Of a stretch of 64,000 bases of DNA, positions 9,736 through 19,552 are shown one piece after another. This stretch comes from Nonlabens xiamenensis (GTDB taxonomy: Bacteria; Bacteroidota; Bacteroidia; Flavobacteriales; Flavobacteriaceae). A model generated the notes under the pieces. The model made no database searches. It was not told the origin of the DNA and saw only the letters and a program-made list of their open reading frames with translations. Within the stretch, counting starts at the first letter, position 1; the number at the start of each line of letters is the position of its first letter. Location of the stretch: NCBI RefSeq assembly GCF_003865345.1, contig NZ_RMVE01000002.1, positions 707,328 through 771,327 of the forward strand, in the 5' to 3' direction. Position numbers and translations under genes: made by a program.

Positions 9736-11094
9736 TTATAATCCTCTTACTGCGTTTTTAAATTGGCGTCCCCTGTCTTCATAATTATTAAATAGGTCAA
9801 AACTTGCACAAGCAGGACTCAACAATACGTTGTCGCCAGCCTCGGCGAGTTTGTAGGCCACCCTGACCGCATCTTCCATCGAACTAGTTTCTACCATCTG
9901 ATCTACACAATTACCAAATGCTTCTACGATCCTGGAATTATCCGTTCCCAGACATACAATGGCTTTGACGTGACGATTGACCAGGCTGTAGAGTTGGGTG
10001 TAATCATTTCCTTTATCTACACCGCCTACAATCCATACGGTAGGATGCTCCATACTGTCCAAAGCATAATAAGTGGCATTGACATTGGTGGCTTTAGAAT
10101 CATTGATGTACTGGACCTTGTTGATTTTCAAAACATTTTCCAGACGATGTTCGACACCTTCAAATGAAGTCAAGCTTTGTCGAATAGTTTCCTTGCGGAT
10201 CTTGAGCAATTTTGCAGCGGTTGAAGCTGCCATGGCATTGGCTGTGTTGTGTTTTCCTTTGACAGAAAGTTCTTGTTGGGGCATGTTAAATATGGTATTA
10301 TGCGTGTAAATTGTAAGTTGATTGTCTTTTATGAATGCGCCTTGATCGAGCAGTTTTTCCATGGAAAAAGGCACCAATTGGGCACGTGTAGGTTGGTTTT
10401 TTAGCGCTTTATTAATGGCAGGATCGTCCACATTGTAGATCAGATAATCCTGTTCGTCCTGATTCATCGTAATCCTCATTTTACTGGCCACATACTTTTC
10501 AAATTTCCCATCATACCGATCCAAATGATCTGGTGTAATATTGAGAATGATCGCAATATGTGGTTTAAAGCTATCAATACCGTCCAGCTGGAAACTACTC
10601 ACCTCCAACAGTCTGTGGCTGGAAGGACCTTCGGCTACCTGCTCGGCAAAACTCTTTCCAATATTTCCTCCAGTGGTATGATCGAGATCGGCTGTATTTA
10701 AAATGTGATCGATCATGCGTGTGACCGTGGTTTTCCCATTGGCTCCAGTAACAGCAATGATGGTTTCATCGGTAAACCAGGAGGCAAATTCTACTTCTGA
10801 AATGATTGGAATACCTCGCTCAAGAATTTCTCTGACCAGTTGTATTGTATCTGGAATTCCTGGGCTTTTGACTACCAGATCGGCTGCGAGTATCTGATCC
10901 ATGCTGTGCTTGGCTGTTTCATAAGGTATAGCGTGGTTTTGTATCGCTTTCGCGAAAGCGGGATCTAACTGCCCTCCATCACTCAAGAACACCTCATACC
11001 CTTGCTGCTTTCCAAGAATAGCCGCTCCAACACCACTGATACCTCCTCCAAGGACCACAAGTTTTTTACCGGTATGTTGTTGATCTACCTGCAT
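9736..11094 (-). CDS. murD: UDP-N-acetylmuramoyl-L-alanine--D-glutamate ligase
   Basis: Cytoplasmic Mur ligase adding D-Glu to UDP-MurNAc-L-Ala. The N-terminal Rossmann motif VVLGGGISGVGAA, the P-loop VTGANGKTTVTRM, and the C-terminal YINDSKATNVNAT and VWIVGGVDKGNDY motifs are all typical. The ATG at 11094 overlaps the mraY stop by one base (TGATG); an in-frame TTG one codon earlier is less likely. An exact iterated palindrome encodes AFAKA (in DPAFAKAIQN) in the N-terminal UDP-binding domain. Confidence 0.96.
   Translation of the reverse strand: MQVDQQHTGKKLVVLGGGISGVGAAILGKQQGYEVFLSDGGQLDPAFAKAIQNHAIPYETAKHSMDQILAADLVVKSPGIPDTIQLVREILERGIPIISEVEFASWFTDETIIAVTGANGKTTVTRMIDHILNTADLDHTTGGNIGKSFAEQVAEGPSSHRLLEVSSFQLDGIDSFKPHIAIILNITPDHLDRYDGKFEKYVASKMRITMNQDEQDYLIYNVDDPAINKALKNQPTRAQLVPFSMEKLLDQGAFIKDNQLTIYTHNTIFNMPQQELSVKGKHNTANAMAASTAAKLLKIRKETIRQSLTSFEGVEHRLENVLKINKVQYINDSKATNVNATYYALDSMEHPTVWIVGGVDKGNDYTQLYSLVNRHVKAIVCLGTDNSRIVEAFGNCVDQMVETSSMEDAVRVAYKLAEAGDNVLLSPACASFDLFNNYEDRGRQFKNAVRGL
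10945..10960. repeat. Iterated palindrome CGCTTTCGCGAAAGCG, copy 4
   Basis: Exact 16-bp copy inside murD, read as A-F-A-K-A. Confidence 0.95.
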
Positions 11095-12326
11095 CAACGT
11101 ACTTTAAGGGTTACAATACTGATAATAGCCAGCAGGATACCGACGATCCAGAAACGGACTACGATCTTGCTTTCATGAATACCTCGTTTTTGATAATGGT
11201 GATGCAATGGTGACATCAGGAAAATTCGTTTTCCCTCACCAGTCTTTCTTTTGGTATACTTGAACCAGCTTACCTGCATCATCACCGATAAGTTTTCCAT
11301 CAGGAATACACCACATAAAATCGGGATCAGTAATTCTTTTCTGGTGGCAATAGCTAAAACAGCTATTATTCCACCAATGGTAAGACTACCTGTATCACCC
11401 ATGAACACCTGCGCAGGGAAGGTGTTATACCAAAGAAATCCAACTAGGGCGCCTGCAAAGGCTGTGATAAAGACCACCATTTCACCCGAGTTGGGGATAT
11501 ACATGACATTCAGATAATCAGAAAAGACGATATTACCCGAAATCCAAGCAAACAAAGCCAAGGTAATTACTACAATTGCGCTGGTACCAGCAGCCAGACC
11601 GTCAATTCCATCAGTGAGATTAGCTCCGTTAGACACAGCAGTAACAATGATGATCACGATAGGAATAAAGATCAACCAAGCCCAATTTGCCAGACTGGGA
11701 TCAATCCAATCAATCAGCTTGGCATAATCAAATTCGTTATCCTTGACAAATGGAATCGTCGTCTTAGTGGATTTTTTGGCCTCCTGGAATTCCAGCGGAG
11801 AGTTTTGTGTGAGCAACTCCTGTTCGTAGGTAGGATTGATTACCTCTTCTTTGATAGTGACTCCATCATGAAAGAACATGATACCGCCAATGATTGCCCC
11901 CAGACCCACCTGTCCTATTACCTTAAAAATGCCTTTAAGTCCGCCTTTATCTTTTTTAAAGATCTTGATGTAGTCATCGGCAAACCCGATCATTCCCATC
12001 CATATGGTTGTGATAATCAACATCACTACGTAAATATTATCGACCTGACACAACAGAAAAGCAGGAATTAAAGTAGCTAGGATAATGATGATTCCACCCA
12101 TGGTTGGGGTACCTGCCTTTTGTGCTTGCCCCTCAAGTCCCAGATCACGTACCGTCTCTCCAACTTGTTGACGCTGGAGGTATTTGATGATCCGTTTACC
12201 ATAAATGGTAGAAAATGCCAAGGACAATACAAATGCGATAGCCGACCTAAATGTGATAAACTGAAACAGGGAGGCTCCTGGTGTTTGAAATTGTTCTTCT
12301 AAATATTTAAAGAGATAATAGAGCAT
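11094..12326 (-). CDS. mraY: Phospho-N-acetylmuramoyl-pentapeptide transferase
   Basis: Polytopic membrane enzyme that transfers phospho-MurNAc-pentapeptide to undecaprenyl phosphate, giving lipid I. Signatures: [11 protein letters not shown] in the second segment, the catalytic-aspartate motif [29 protein letters not shown], and the C-terminal [11 protein letters not shown]. At 410 residues it is about 50 longer than the E. coli enzyme. The extra sequence is a loop after the third or fourth membrane segment ([19 protein letters not shown] region), commonly seen in Bacteroidota. The ATG lies 2 bp after murE. Confidence 0.97.
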   Translation of the reverse strand: MLYYLFKYLEEQFQTPGASLFQFITFRSAIAFVLSLAFSTIYGKRIIKYLQRQQVGETVRDLGLEGQAQKAGTPTMGGIIIILATLIPAFLLCQVDNIYVVMLIITTIWMGMIGFADDYIKIFKKDKGGLKGIFKVIGQVGLGAIIGGIMFFHDGVTIKEEVINPTYEQELLTQNSPLEFQEAKKSTKTTIPFVKDNEFDYAKLIDWIDPSLANWAWLIFIPIVIIIVTAVSNGANLTDGIDGLAAGTSAIVVITLALFAWISGNIVFSDYLNVMYIPNSGEMVVFITAFAGALVGFLWYNTFPAQVFMGDTGSLTIGGIIAVLAIATRKELLIPILCGVFLMENLSVMMQVSWFKYTKRKTGEGKRIFLMSPLHHHYQKRGIHESKIVVRFWIVGILLAIISIVTLKVR

Positions 12327-12328
12327 GC

Positions 12329-13795
12329 TTATTTTTTGAATTGGTTGAGAAAATCTGCCACAATTTTGCGGTCATCAAAATCATGTCGCTCGCCATTGAT
12401 CTCCTGATAGGTTTCATGACCCTTGCCCGCTATGAGTATGATATCATTTTTGTTGGCCAATTTTGCCGCCATCTTAATGGCTTGTCGACGATCAGTAATA
12501 CTGACTGTTTTTTTAAAATCTTGTGGCTGAACCCCTTTTTCCATATCCGCTATAATAGCATCTGGATCTTCTGTGCGCGGATTGTCGCTGGTCAGGATCA
12601 CCTGGTCACTTAAAGAGCCAGCAATAAGAGCCATTTTTGGTCTTTTGGTGGTATCCCGATCACCCCCACAACCCACCACCGTGATCAGAGTTTCGTTTCT
12701 GGTCCGTATGCTATTGATGGTCTCCAGTACATTTTTAAGCGCATCTGGTGTATGGGCGTAATCAACAATAGCCGTAATTTTTTCTGTAGCCGTCGTAAAA
12801 TATTGGAATCGACCGGCCACACCTTCCAGTTCCGAAATAGTCTCCAATACCTCCATCTGCTCCAACCCTAACTCCACAGCTACAGCATAAATGGCTAACA
12901 CATTATAGGCATTAAAATGACCTACCATTTTTGACCAAACTTCCTGGTCATTGATCTTAAGCAGCAGCCCGCCGAATTGATTTTCAATGACCTGCGCCCT
13001 GTAATCTGTAAAGGATTTAAGGGCATAACCTAGTTTCTTGGCTTTGGTATTTTGAAGCATCACAGGGCCATTCTTATCATCAAGGTTGGTCAGTGCAAAC
13101 GCAGTTTTTGGGAGTTGGTCAAAAAAGCGTTTCTTGACATCCCGATACTCGGCAAAGGACTTGTGATAATCTAGATGATCATGAGATAAGTTGGTAAAAA
13201 CACCTCCAGCAAAATATAACCCAGTCACCCGTTCCTGTGCGATTCCATGACTGCTTACTTCCATAAAGCAGTAGTCCACGCCAACTTCTACCATACTGGA
13301 TAAATGTGCATTGATGGTCAATGGATCTGGCGTAGTATGCCTGGTAGGAACGACCTGTTCATCGATTAAAATTTCAACGGTAGAAATAAGCCCGGTTTTG
13401 TAACCAGACCTTTTGAACAGTTGGTACAAAAGAGAAGTCGTGGTGGTTTTTCCGTTGGTACCAGTGACGCCCACAAGCTTAAGTTGAGAGGAAGGATTGC
13501 CGTAAAAATTGGAGGCCATAAGCGCAAGTGCGGCATGCGAATTAAGCACCTGAATGTAGGTCACACCTTCTTCCTGATAATCTGGCATATCTTCCAACAC
13601 CACAGCGACAGCACCTTGGGTCACCGCTTTTTCCACGTATTCATGTCCGTCGGTAGCAGTTCCCTTTAAGGCTACAAAAACATCGTTGGAACCAATTTTT
13701 CTAGAATCAAACTGAACCTTTTCAATGACAAGGTCAGTATTGCCGACCACCATTTCCAAGTTTACCTTATATAATATGTCTTTGAGATTTGTCAT
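12329..13795 (-). CDS. murE: UDP-MurNAc-L-alanyl-D-glutamate--meso-DAP ligase
   Basis: Cytoplasmic Mur ligase adding the third amino acid of the stem peptide. The P-loop [15 protein letters not shown], the central HDHLDYH motif and the C-terminal [13 protein letters not shown] and GCGGDRD motifs are visible. The specificity motif reads DNPR (in [11 protein letters not shown]), which in characterised MurE enzymes goes with meso-diaminopimelate rather than lysine. It is 488 residues. It overlaps the ftsI stop by 4 bp (ATGA). murF, which follows murE in many bacteria, is not here; mraY comes directly after. Confidence 0.96.
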   Translation of the reverse strand: MTNLKDILYKVNLEMVVGNTDLVIEKVQFDSRKIGSNDVFVALKGTATDGHEYVEKAVTQGAVAVVLEDMPDYQEEGVTYIQVLNSHAALALMASNFYGNPSSQLKLVGVTGTNGKTTTTSLLYQLFKRSGYKTGLISTVEILIDEQVVPTRHTTPDPLTINAHLSSMVEVGVDYCFMEVSSHGIAQERVTGLYFAGGVFTNLSHDHLDYHKSFAEYRDVKKRFFDQLPKTAFALTNLDDKNGPVMLQNTKAKKLGYALKSFTDYRAQVIENQFGGLLLKINDQEVWSKMVGHFNAYNVLAIYAVAVELGLEQMEVLETISELEGVAGRFQYFTTATEKITAIVDYAHTPDALKNVLETINSIRTRNETLITVVGCGGDRDTTKRPKMALIAGSLSDQVILTSDNPRTEDPDAIIADMEKGVQPQDFKKTVSITDRRQAIKMAAKLANKNDIILIAGKGHETYQEINGERHDFDDRKIVADFLNQFKK

Positions 13796-15771
13796 AAAAG
13801 TGTAAGCGTAACTTTATCAGTAGATGCGATTCTAGTTCCGGGTTTGAGACTCTGGGAAGCCACTTTGCCCTTCCCCTTGACCACCACCTTAGCTCCTAAA
13901 TTTTCTACGATCGCCATGGCATCCATAGCCTCCATTCCTCTCAGATCAGGCAGTTGGTTTGAAGTGGATTGTGCCTGAGCGAAGTAAGTCTTTTGGGATT
14001 CTTGTATTTTTGTAGGGATGCTTTTCGGCAGCTCGACCTCATCAATGATGGGGTTGTTGGCGTAAATTTTTTGGGCAATCTTTTTAAATACAGGCCCTGC
14101 CACGATGTTTCCATAATAGCCCTTGGTGATATTGGGCTTATGGATCACCACGATACAACTGTACTTGGGTTGGTCTGCCGGAAAATAACCGGCAAAGGAT
14201 GCAATATAATTTCCTGCGCTTTTCCAGTATTCTGTTTGACAAGTACCGGTCTTTCCTGCCATGGAAAAATTCTCGCTGTACAGATTATCTGCCGTACCTC
14301 GTTTCACCACATTTTCCATCATCACCTTGACCTTGTCGATGGTGGATTGTGAGCAAATAGCAGGATTAATGATCTCCCGGTCAAACCTTTCAATCAACTT
14401 GTCTTTTGATTTAACTTCACGAATCATGCGTGGCTTGACCATGACGCCGTTGTTGGCCACTGCATTGTAGAAAGTCAAAGTCTGTAAAGGCGTAAGCTGC
14501 ACACCATAGCCAAATCCCATCCAAGGTAAAGACAAGCCACTCCAACTGGCATCATCAGGATGTGGAATCATAGGAATACCTTCTCCTTTTATTGGAAGAT
14601 CCAGTTTTTTATTGAGATTCATACTGTACAATCGGTCTACATAATCCTCAGGTCTGGATTTGTAGTTATCATGAATCATTTGGACCAAGGCAGTATTGGA
14701 AGAAACCTCAAATGCTTTGGCCACGCTTATCTTGCCATAACCACCGTATTTGGAATCCCGAACATTTCGCCCGTAATAGGAAATTTTGCCTTTTTTGGTA
14801 TCAAAGACAGTACTTGTATCAACCACTTTGTCCTCCAAGGCGGCAATCACACTCATCAGTTTAAAAGTTGACCCAGGTTCATGGGATTCCCAGACGGCAT
14901 AATTCCGCTTTTCATAATATTTCCCACTTGATCCCCTTCCTAGATTGGACAAAGCCTTTATCTCACCAGTAGCCACCTCCATAACGACGGCTGTTCCGTG
15001 ATCGGCCTCAAAATATTCCAATTGCTCGAGCAAGGCATGATGGGCCACATCCTGCATATTGACATCTATTGTGGTGTAGACATCATACCCATCTTTGGGA
15101 TCGACTTCGGCGGCGCTGGAAATGGGTTTCCATTGCTTTTTACTGATCTTCTGCTCTAAACGAACCCCATCACTGCCTCTCAAGTAGGGAGCAAATGCCC
15201 CTTCCAGACCTACTGGAGCGCTACCGTTGCGATCATAGCCAACAATACGCTCTGCCATCTTACCCAGTGGATGTTCACGTACTACGCGTTTCTCGACAAT
15301 CAACCCACCTCTATAAGGGCCTTTTTCAAACAACGGAAAGTCTCTAATTCTTTTGTACTCTCCATAATTAAGGTTTTTGGCGATCAAAAGGTATCTATTG
15401 CGATTAGTGCGCGCCTTTTGCAGTTTTTTCAGGTAATAAGATTTGGATTTGTCAAATTCCTGCCCCAAAGCTTCGGCTAGTGGCGCCACGTTTTCGTTAA
15501 AATCTTTCGCGGAAGCGGACAAAGCATCAAAGCGGATATCATATTTACTGATAGAGGTCGCCAGTAATTGACCGTTGGCATCATAAAGGTTTCCTCTAAC
15601 GGCCGGGATAGTGTCATTTCTAAAAATGCGCTGTTCTGCGCGGGCGCGATAATCTTCGCCTTCCACAAATTGAATGTTGACAATCTGAGCCACGACCAGC
15701 AAGGCAATAACGACAAATGCCGCGCTCACCAGATAAGCCTTATTCAGTATGTTTTTATCAGTCGTTGGCAT
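13792..15771 (-). CDS. ftsI: Septal class B penicillin-binding protein (FtsI/PBP3) with PASTA domain
   Basis: Periplasmic transpeptidase that cross-links septal peptidoglycan with FtsW. It has one N-terminal membrane helix (residues ~10-30), the PBP dimerisation domain, then the transpeptidase domain with SxxK in HEPGSTFKLMS, SxN in VSSNTAL and KTGT in MAGKTGTCQTEY. The C-terminal ~55 residues (LPDLRGMEAMDAMAIVEN onward) form one PASTA domain, as in Bacteroidota and Firmicutes FtsI but not E. coli. Length is 659. It overlaps ftsL by 14 bp and murE by 4. A decayed palindrome copy encodes SASAK near residue 87. Confidence 0.96.
   Translation of the reverse strand: MPTTDKNILNKAYLVSAAFVVIALLVVAQIVNIQFVEGEDYRARAEQRIFRNDTIPAVRGNLYDANGQLLATSISKYDIRFDALSASAKDFNENVAPLAEALGQEFDKSKSYYLKKLQKARTNRNRYLLIAKNLNYGEYKRIRDFPLFEKGPYRGGLIVEKRVVREHPLGKMAERIVGYDRNGSAPVGLEGAFAPYLRGSDGVRLEQKISKKQWKPISSAAEVDPKDGYDVYTTIDVNMQDVAHHALLEQLEYFEADHGTAVVMEVATGEIKALSNLGRGSSGKYYEKRNYAVWESHEPGSTFKLMSVIAALEDKVVDTSTVFDTKKGKISYYGRNVRDSKYGGYGKISVAKAFEVSSNTALVQMIHDNYKSRPEDYVDRLYSMNLNKKLDLPIKGEGIPMIPHPDDASWSGLSLPWMGFGYGVQLTPLQTLTFYNAVANNGVMVKPRMIREVKSKDKLIERFDREIINPAICSQSTIDKVKVMMENVVKRGTADNLYSENFSMAGKTGTCQTEYWKSAGNYIASFAGYFPADQPKYSCIVVIHKPNITKGYYGNIVAGPVFKKIAQKIYANNPIIDEVELPKSIPTKIQESQKTYFAQAQSTSNQLPDLRGMEAMDAMAIVENLGAKVVVKGKGKVASQSLKPGTRIASTDKVTLTLL
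15503..15518. repeat. Degenerate copy of the iterated palindrome in ftsI
   Basis: TCTTTCGCGGAAGCGG matches the repeat with about four changes and keeps the TTTCGCG centre-left half. It is read as S-A-S-A-K, the A-F-A-K-A frame. It may be a decayed or nascent copy. Confidence 0.5.
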
Positions 15772-16087
15772 CTCGAGATGGGGAAATAATTATTTTTTGA
15801 GGTGGGTTTTTGGCAGGAGCGATTCCTTTTTTTTCAATATTTCTGGCTATGGTAGACTCCATTTGTAGAAACATGAGTCTGCGTTCCAGGTCAGTGTACT
15901 CACTATGAAGTTCAGTGACGCGCTCATTCAGTGCAGCCAGCCGATGTACCTTTTTCTCATAGGTGTGACCGGTATAAATCATAACGATAGCCAGACCGGC
16001 AGCAAACAGGATGAACCTCCAGTTTTTAAAAGCATCCTCATTGGTCAGAAAGCTACCTTTTAATATGTCATAGACTTTGGCCGCCAT
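15758..16087 (-). CDS. ftsL: FtsL-like divisome protein
   Basis: A 109-residue bitopic protein: ~25 cytoplasmic residues, a membrane helix (around WRFILFAAGLAIVMIYTG, residues ~24-41), then a predicted periplasmic coiled coil (VHRLAALNERVTELHSEYTDLERRLMFLQMES). This topology and its place between rsmH and ftsI identify it as FtsL, which activates FtsWI with its partners. Sequence similarity to E. coli FtsL is low, as usual. The start overlaps the rsmH stop (TAATG). Confidence 0.88.
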   Translation of the reverse strand: MAAKVYDILKGSFLTNEDAFKNWRFILFAAGLAIVMIYTGHTYEKKVHRLAALNERVTELHSEYTDLERRLMFLQMESTIARNIEKKGIAPAKNPPQKIIISPSRDAND

Positions 16088-17004
16088 TATACATCTTCAA
16101 TTTTTTCAGCGATACGCAGCTTAGCGCTACGAGCGCGGTTATTCTCTTTAATTTCTTCTTGACTGGGAACAATCAATTTGCCCACACGTTTGAAGGGTAC
16201 GCTGGCCCTACCGAACACATCTTTTTCAGGCTCTCCTTCAAACAAGCCGTTTCTGATATAGCGTTTAACTGGCCTATCCTCCAGAGAATGGTAAGAAATC
16301 ACGCTGAGCCGTCCGCCAATTTTCAATAACTGCTTGACTTGCTCCAGAAAACTGTAGAGCACCTCCATTTCCTTATTGACTTCTATACGTATGGCCTGGA
16401 ATACTTGTGCCAGCAATTTGTGCTCGATGCGCGAAGGCACTAACGGAGCGCAAACCTCCTTGAGGTCGGCAACGGTTTCTATCTTTTTCAATTCCCTTGC
16501 GGCGACAATGCGGCGACTGAGTTTAGGAGCCACGCGCAACTCGCCATAGGTTTTGAAAATCCGCGTAAGATCTTCTTCGGCGTATTGGTTTAATACAACA
16601 ACAGCATCCAGCTCCTGATCTTGATTCATTCGCATGTCTAATCTGGCGTCAAATCGGGTGGAAAAACCTCGATCGGGAATATCAAATTGATGCGAACTCA
16701 CCCCTAGATCAGCGAGTATACCGTCGACATGGGTCACACCATAGAGACGCAGGAACCGTTTCATATACCCAAAATTCTCATTGATCAAAGTGAATCTTTC
16801 ATCATCAATGGCGTTTCCCAAGGCATCTGTATCCTGATCAAAAGCAAATAGCTTCCCGTCTGGCCCTAGCCTGGAAAGGATTTCACGAGAATGACCACCA
16901 CCTCCAAAAGTGACATCCACATAGATGCCTGAAGGATTTACCTCTAGGCCATCTACAGCTTCCTTGAGCAATACCGGCTTATGATATGAGGTCTGTTGTG
17001 TCAT
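16087..17004 (-). CDS. rsmH: 16S rRNA (cytosine(1402)-N4)-methyltransferase
   Basis: SAM-dependent enzyme that N4-methylates C1402 in the 16S rRNA decoding centre. Features: HKPVLLKEAVDGL at the start, SAM motif YVDVTFGGGGHSREIL, the DLGVSSHQFD motif, and the C-terminal SYHSLEDRPVKRY and NNRARSAKLRIAEK. It is 305 residues, as expected. It overlaps mraZ by 26 bp. The second gene of the dcw operon in nearly all bacteria. Confidence 0.97.
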   Translation of the reverse strand: MTQQTSYHKPVLLKEAVDGLEVNPSGIYVDVTFGGGGHSREILSRLGPDGKLFAFDQDTDALGNAIDDERFTLINENFGYMKRFLRLYGVTHVDGILADLGVSSHQFDIPDRGFSTRFDARLDMRMNQDQELDAVVVLNQYAEEDLTRIFKTYGELRVAPKLSRRIVAARELKKIETVADLKEVCAPLVPSRIEHKLLAQVFQAIRIEVNKEMEVLYSFLEQVKQLLKIGGRLSVISYHSLEDRPVKRYIRNGLFEGEPEKDVFGRASVPFKRVGKLIVPSQEEIKENNRARSAKLRIAEKIEDV

Positions 17005-17446
17005 TTCCCATTACTTCTTCTGCGAGATCAGCAAAGTCATCCAGTGAATCGTCTATCGCCGACTCATATCTTTGTTTATCCCAGATTTCTAAAATTCTAA
17101 CCGAACTGGAGACCGTGATCTCCTTGGTGATTCCTGCAATGGTGATGAGGTCTTTCGGAATAAGCAACCTACCGTTACTATCCACCTCAACAGTTTTGAC
17201 TCCAGCGGTAAATCGACGGATAAAATCATTGTGCTTTCTATTGAAACGATTCAATCCATTCAACTTCTCCATCATCTTATTCCATTCATCCATAGGATAC
17301 AGCTCAAGGCAAGGCTGAAATACAGCTCGCTTGATCACAAAGCCATCTTGCATGACTGGTGTCAACTGCTTTTTAATTGCAGCTGGCATCATGAATCTGC
17401 CCTTGGCATCGGCTTTACACTCGTATGTTCCTATAAAATTGACCAC
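16979..17446 (-). CDS. mraZ: Transcriptional regulator / dcw operon repressor MraZ
   Basis: A 155-residue double-AbrB-fold DNA-binding protein. The first SpoVT-AbrB repeat is FIGTYECKADAKGRFMMPAAIKK and the second VEVDSNGRLLIPKDL. MraZ forms rings that bind tandem short repeats upstream of its own gene and represses the dcw operon in E. coli. The start is GTG at 17446; the FIGTYE family start follows within three residues. It is the first gene of the operon. Three 10-bp direct repeats 45-75 bp upstream are the likely operator. Confidence 0.96.
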   Translation of the reverse strand: MVNFIGTYECKADAKGRFMMPAAIKKQLTPVMQDGFVIKRAVFQPCLELYPMDEWNKMMEKLNGLNRFNRKHNDFIRRFTAGVKTVEVDSNGRLLIPKDLITIAGITKEITVSSSVRILEIWDKQRYESAIDDSLDDFADLAEEVMGNDTTDLIS

Positions 17447-17475
17447 TGAGATAGCTATTTACTAGCTATTAAAAT

Positions 17476-17483
17476 CAAAAATA
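17476..17483 (-). promoter_or_regulatory. -7 promoter box of the dcw operon
   Basis: Minus strand TATTTTTG fits TAnnTTTG, 29 bp before the mraZ GTG and directly downstream of the putative MraZ operator. RNA polymerase and MraZ would therefore compete here. Confidence 0.5.
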
Positions 17484-17490
17484 GGAAAAT

Positions 17491-17520
17491 TTATACCACA
17501 TTTTACCACATTTTACCACT
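17491..17520 (-). promoter_or_regulatory. Putative MraZ operator: three direct repeats
   Basis: On the minus strand GTGGTA occurs three times at exact 10-bp spacing (AGTGGTAAAA, TGTGGTAAAA, TGTGGTATAA). Known MraZ boxes are tandem TGGGN or GTG-type repeats with 10-bp periodicity upstream of mraZ. Position and spacing match; the binding itself is inferred. The rest of the 316-bp mraZ-hydrolase gap shows only the two divergent promoters. Confidence 0.7.
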
Positions 17521-17737
17521 TTGTTAATAACTGTAGCCTTTTCTCGATAAATATGGCAGTTATCAACAATCCCCAAAATCGACCGAAGACATTCCCCCAT
17601 CAGCGTTTATCAAGACAATTCAAATTGCCAAGTATTTAGCTCAGGTGGTGTCAAAAAGTGGGAAGGTGAATGTTTTGCCGTACGTTATACAAAACATTTC
17701 GTTAGAAATGGCTTGTTTTTACTATTGTTAAAACGCC

Positions 17738-17745
17738 TATATTTG
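17738..17745 (+). promoter_or_regulatory. Promoter of the alpha/beta hydrolase gene
   Basis: TATATTTG fits TAnnTTTG, with a TTG 22 bp upstream (17713-17715) as a possible -33 element. The box lies 17 bp before the ATG, giving a very short leader. Confidence 0.5.
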
Positions 17746-17762
17746 CGGCTTAGACTCATTCT

Positions 17763-18527
17763 ATGGCTCAGGATCTTATCAAAGACGGGAAGTTTGAATA
17801 TTATACGGCTGGAGAAGGCACCCCCATTATCATATTACATGGTTTGATGGGCGGACTGAGCAATTTTCAAGGTGTTATTGACTTTTTCCCTCCTAAAGGA
17901 TATCAAGTTGTCGTACCCACGCTCCCCTTGTACACAACCTCATTGATCAAAACCAGCGTGGGCACCTTTGCCAAACATATCAATGAATTTATAGATTATA
18001 TGGGCTGGGACCAGGTCATTCTATTAGGGAATTCACTGGGTGGACATATCGGGCTCGTTACCACAAAACTTTTTCCAGAAAGGATCAAGGCGCTGGTGAT
18101 AACAGGAAGTTCAGGCTTATATGAAAGCGCCATGGGAGAAAGCTATCCCAAAAAGGGGGACTACGACTATATCAAAAAGAAAAGTGAGGACGTGTTTTAC
18201 GATCCGGCAGTAGCTACAAAGGAAATTGTAGACGAAGTTTTTGCCACTGTTAATGACCGCAACAAGCTTATCAAGACCCTGGCTATTGCCAAAAGTGCCA
18301 TACGACACAATATGGCCAAAGACCTCCCCAACATGGAAACGCCTACTTGTATTATCTGGGGTAGGCAAGATAGTGTCACCCCACCAGAAGTGGCCGATGA
18401 GTTCCATAAAAAATTACCAGATAGCGAATTGTTCTGGATCGATAAATGTGGCCACGCAGCCATGATGGAACATCCAGACGAGTTCAATGAGATTCTCTAC
18501 GCTTGGCTTCAAAAACGAGAGTTCTAG
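17763..18527 (+). CDS. Alpha/beta-fold hydrolase
   Basis: A 254-residue cytoplasmic hydrolase with no signal peptide. The oxyanion region ILHGLMGG comes near residue 25, the nucleophile elbow GNSLGG mid-protein gives the catalytic Ser, the acid is in WGRQDSVTPPE and the His in KCGHAAMMEHPDEFN. A lid segment of about 60 residues lies between strands 6 and 7. The family includes esterases, haloperoxidase-like and C-C bond hydrolases; the substrate is not deducible. It is monocistronic, divergent from the dcw operon and upstream of engB. Confidence 0.88.
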   Translation: MAQDLIKDGKFEYYTAGEGTPIIILHGLMGGLSNFQGVIDFFPPKGYQVVVPTLPLYTTSLIKTSVGTFAKHINEFIDYMGWDQVILLGNSLGGHIGLVTTKLFPERIKALVITGSSGLYESAMGESYPKKGDYDYIKKKSEDVFYDPAVATKEIVDEVFATVNDRNKLIKTLAIAKSAIRHNMAKDLPNMETPTCIIWGRQDSVTPPEVADEFHKKLPDSELFWIDKCGHAAMMEHPDEFNEILYAWLQKREF

Positions 18528-18640
18528 GAGCTACAACAAAGTGATTTATTCGATTTTTCCTATGGACTAAATTATCCTGATCAGTTGATGTGACAGATGG
18601 TTAATGGTGATAGGTTGTGGTGGAAGCAAATACTTCTGCT

Positions 18641-18648
18641 TACCTTTG
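18641..18648 (+). promoter_or_regulatory. -7 promoter box of engB
   Basis: TACCTTTG fits TAnnTTTG and ends 4 bp before the ATG at 18653. Transcription would begin at or next to the start codon, so this supports the ATG at 18653 rather than the longer open frame starting at 18617, and suggests a leaderless message. Confidence 0.5.
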
Positions 18649-18652
18649 TTCT

Positions 18653-19255
18653 ATGATAATAAGCAGTGCCGATTTCGTCGTATCCAATCAGGATGTTAAA
18701 AAATGCCCTAATGGCCAGTTGCCAGAGTACGCTTTTATCGGACGTTCCAACGTTGGGAAATCATCGTTGATCAATATGTTGACCAACAGGAAAAGCCTCG
18801 CCAAAACTTCTGGCCGACCAGGTAAAACACAATTGATCAATCACTTTCTGATCAATAAGTCTTGGTATCTGGTTGATCTACCGGGCTATGGGTATGCTAG
18901 AGTTTCTAAAACCAGTAAAGCAAAGTTTCAAAAGTTCATTACCAATTACTTTTTACAGCGCAAACAGCTGGTCTGCGGTTTTGTACTAGTTGATGTACGT
19001 CATGAACCTCAACCCATCGACACCGAGTTTATGGAGTGGCTTGGAGCTAACGCCATCCCTTTTGGCATCATTTTTACAAAGGCAGACAAACTAAAACCCA
19101 ATGCTTTGGAACGAAATATCGCAGCCTACCAAAAGCATTTGACCGAAGGCGCTTGGGAGGAAATGCCTCCCTATTTTATAACAAGCTCTTCTAAAGGAAT
19201 GGGAAGAGATGAGGTGCTGGAATACATCCATTCCATCAATGAGTCCTTACGCTAA
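18653..19255 (+). CDS. engB: Ribosome biogenesis GTPase EngB/YsxC
   Basis: A small TRAFAC GTPase needed for 50S subunit assembly. G1 [14 protein letters not shown]3 [11 protein letters not shown]4 FTKADK and a G5-like TSSSKG are present, with the family motif [14 protein letters not shown] as switch I. From the ATG at 18653 the protein has 200 residues, the normal length, beginning [12 protein letters not shown]. The open frame extends 12 codons upstream but a promoter box lies in that stretch. It is followed by the convergent DUF3820/gldC/gldB group. Confidence 0.94.
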   Translation: MIISSADFVVSNQDVKKCPNGQLPEYAFIGRSNVGKSSLINMLTNRKSLAKTSGRPGKTQLINHFLINKSWYLVDLPGYGYARVSKTSKAKFQKFITNYFLQRKQLVCGFVLVDVRHEPQPIDTEFMEWLGANAIPFGIIFTKADKLKPNALERNIAAYQKHLTEGAWEEMPPYFITSSSKGMGRDEVLEYIHSINESLR

Positions 19256-19304
19256 CATCCATATTCGAGCTGATCAATCAACATTGTAGACAATAAGTGA
19301 TCGA

Positions 19305-19532
19305 TCAACGAGTTGTTTGTCGTCTGATATCCCTTAACAGCCCTTCAATGCCATTGACTTTCATATCATAAACGGTTTGCATATATCGTCCCAACTTACC
19401 CTTAGGGAAACCTTGCCTGCGAAACCATACATAATATGCCTCAGGCAAGTCGCTCAGGTATTTCCCCTGATGCTGTCCAAAAGGCATGGTATACCAAGCC
19501 AAATCAATAAGTTGCTCGTGTTCTGAAGGCAA
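19305..19532 (-). CDS. DUF3820 family protein
   Basis: A 75-residue protein with the DUF3820 core: MPFGQHQGKYLSDLPEAYYVW followed by FPKGKLGRYM. Family members are annotated as putative quorum-sensing-regulated virulence factors, but the function is not known. The only start after the in-frame stop is TTG at 19532; the coding frame is nonetheless clear from conservation. It lies 20 bp downstream of gldC in the same direction and may be cotranscribed with gldB-gldC. Confidence 0.8.
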   Translation of the reverse strand: MPSEHEQLIDLAWYTMPFGQHQGKYLSDLPEAYYVWFRRQGFPKGKLGRYMQTVYDMKVNGIEGLLRDIRRQTTR

Positions 19533-19552
19533 AGAATAAGAATTTTAATGCG

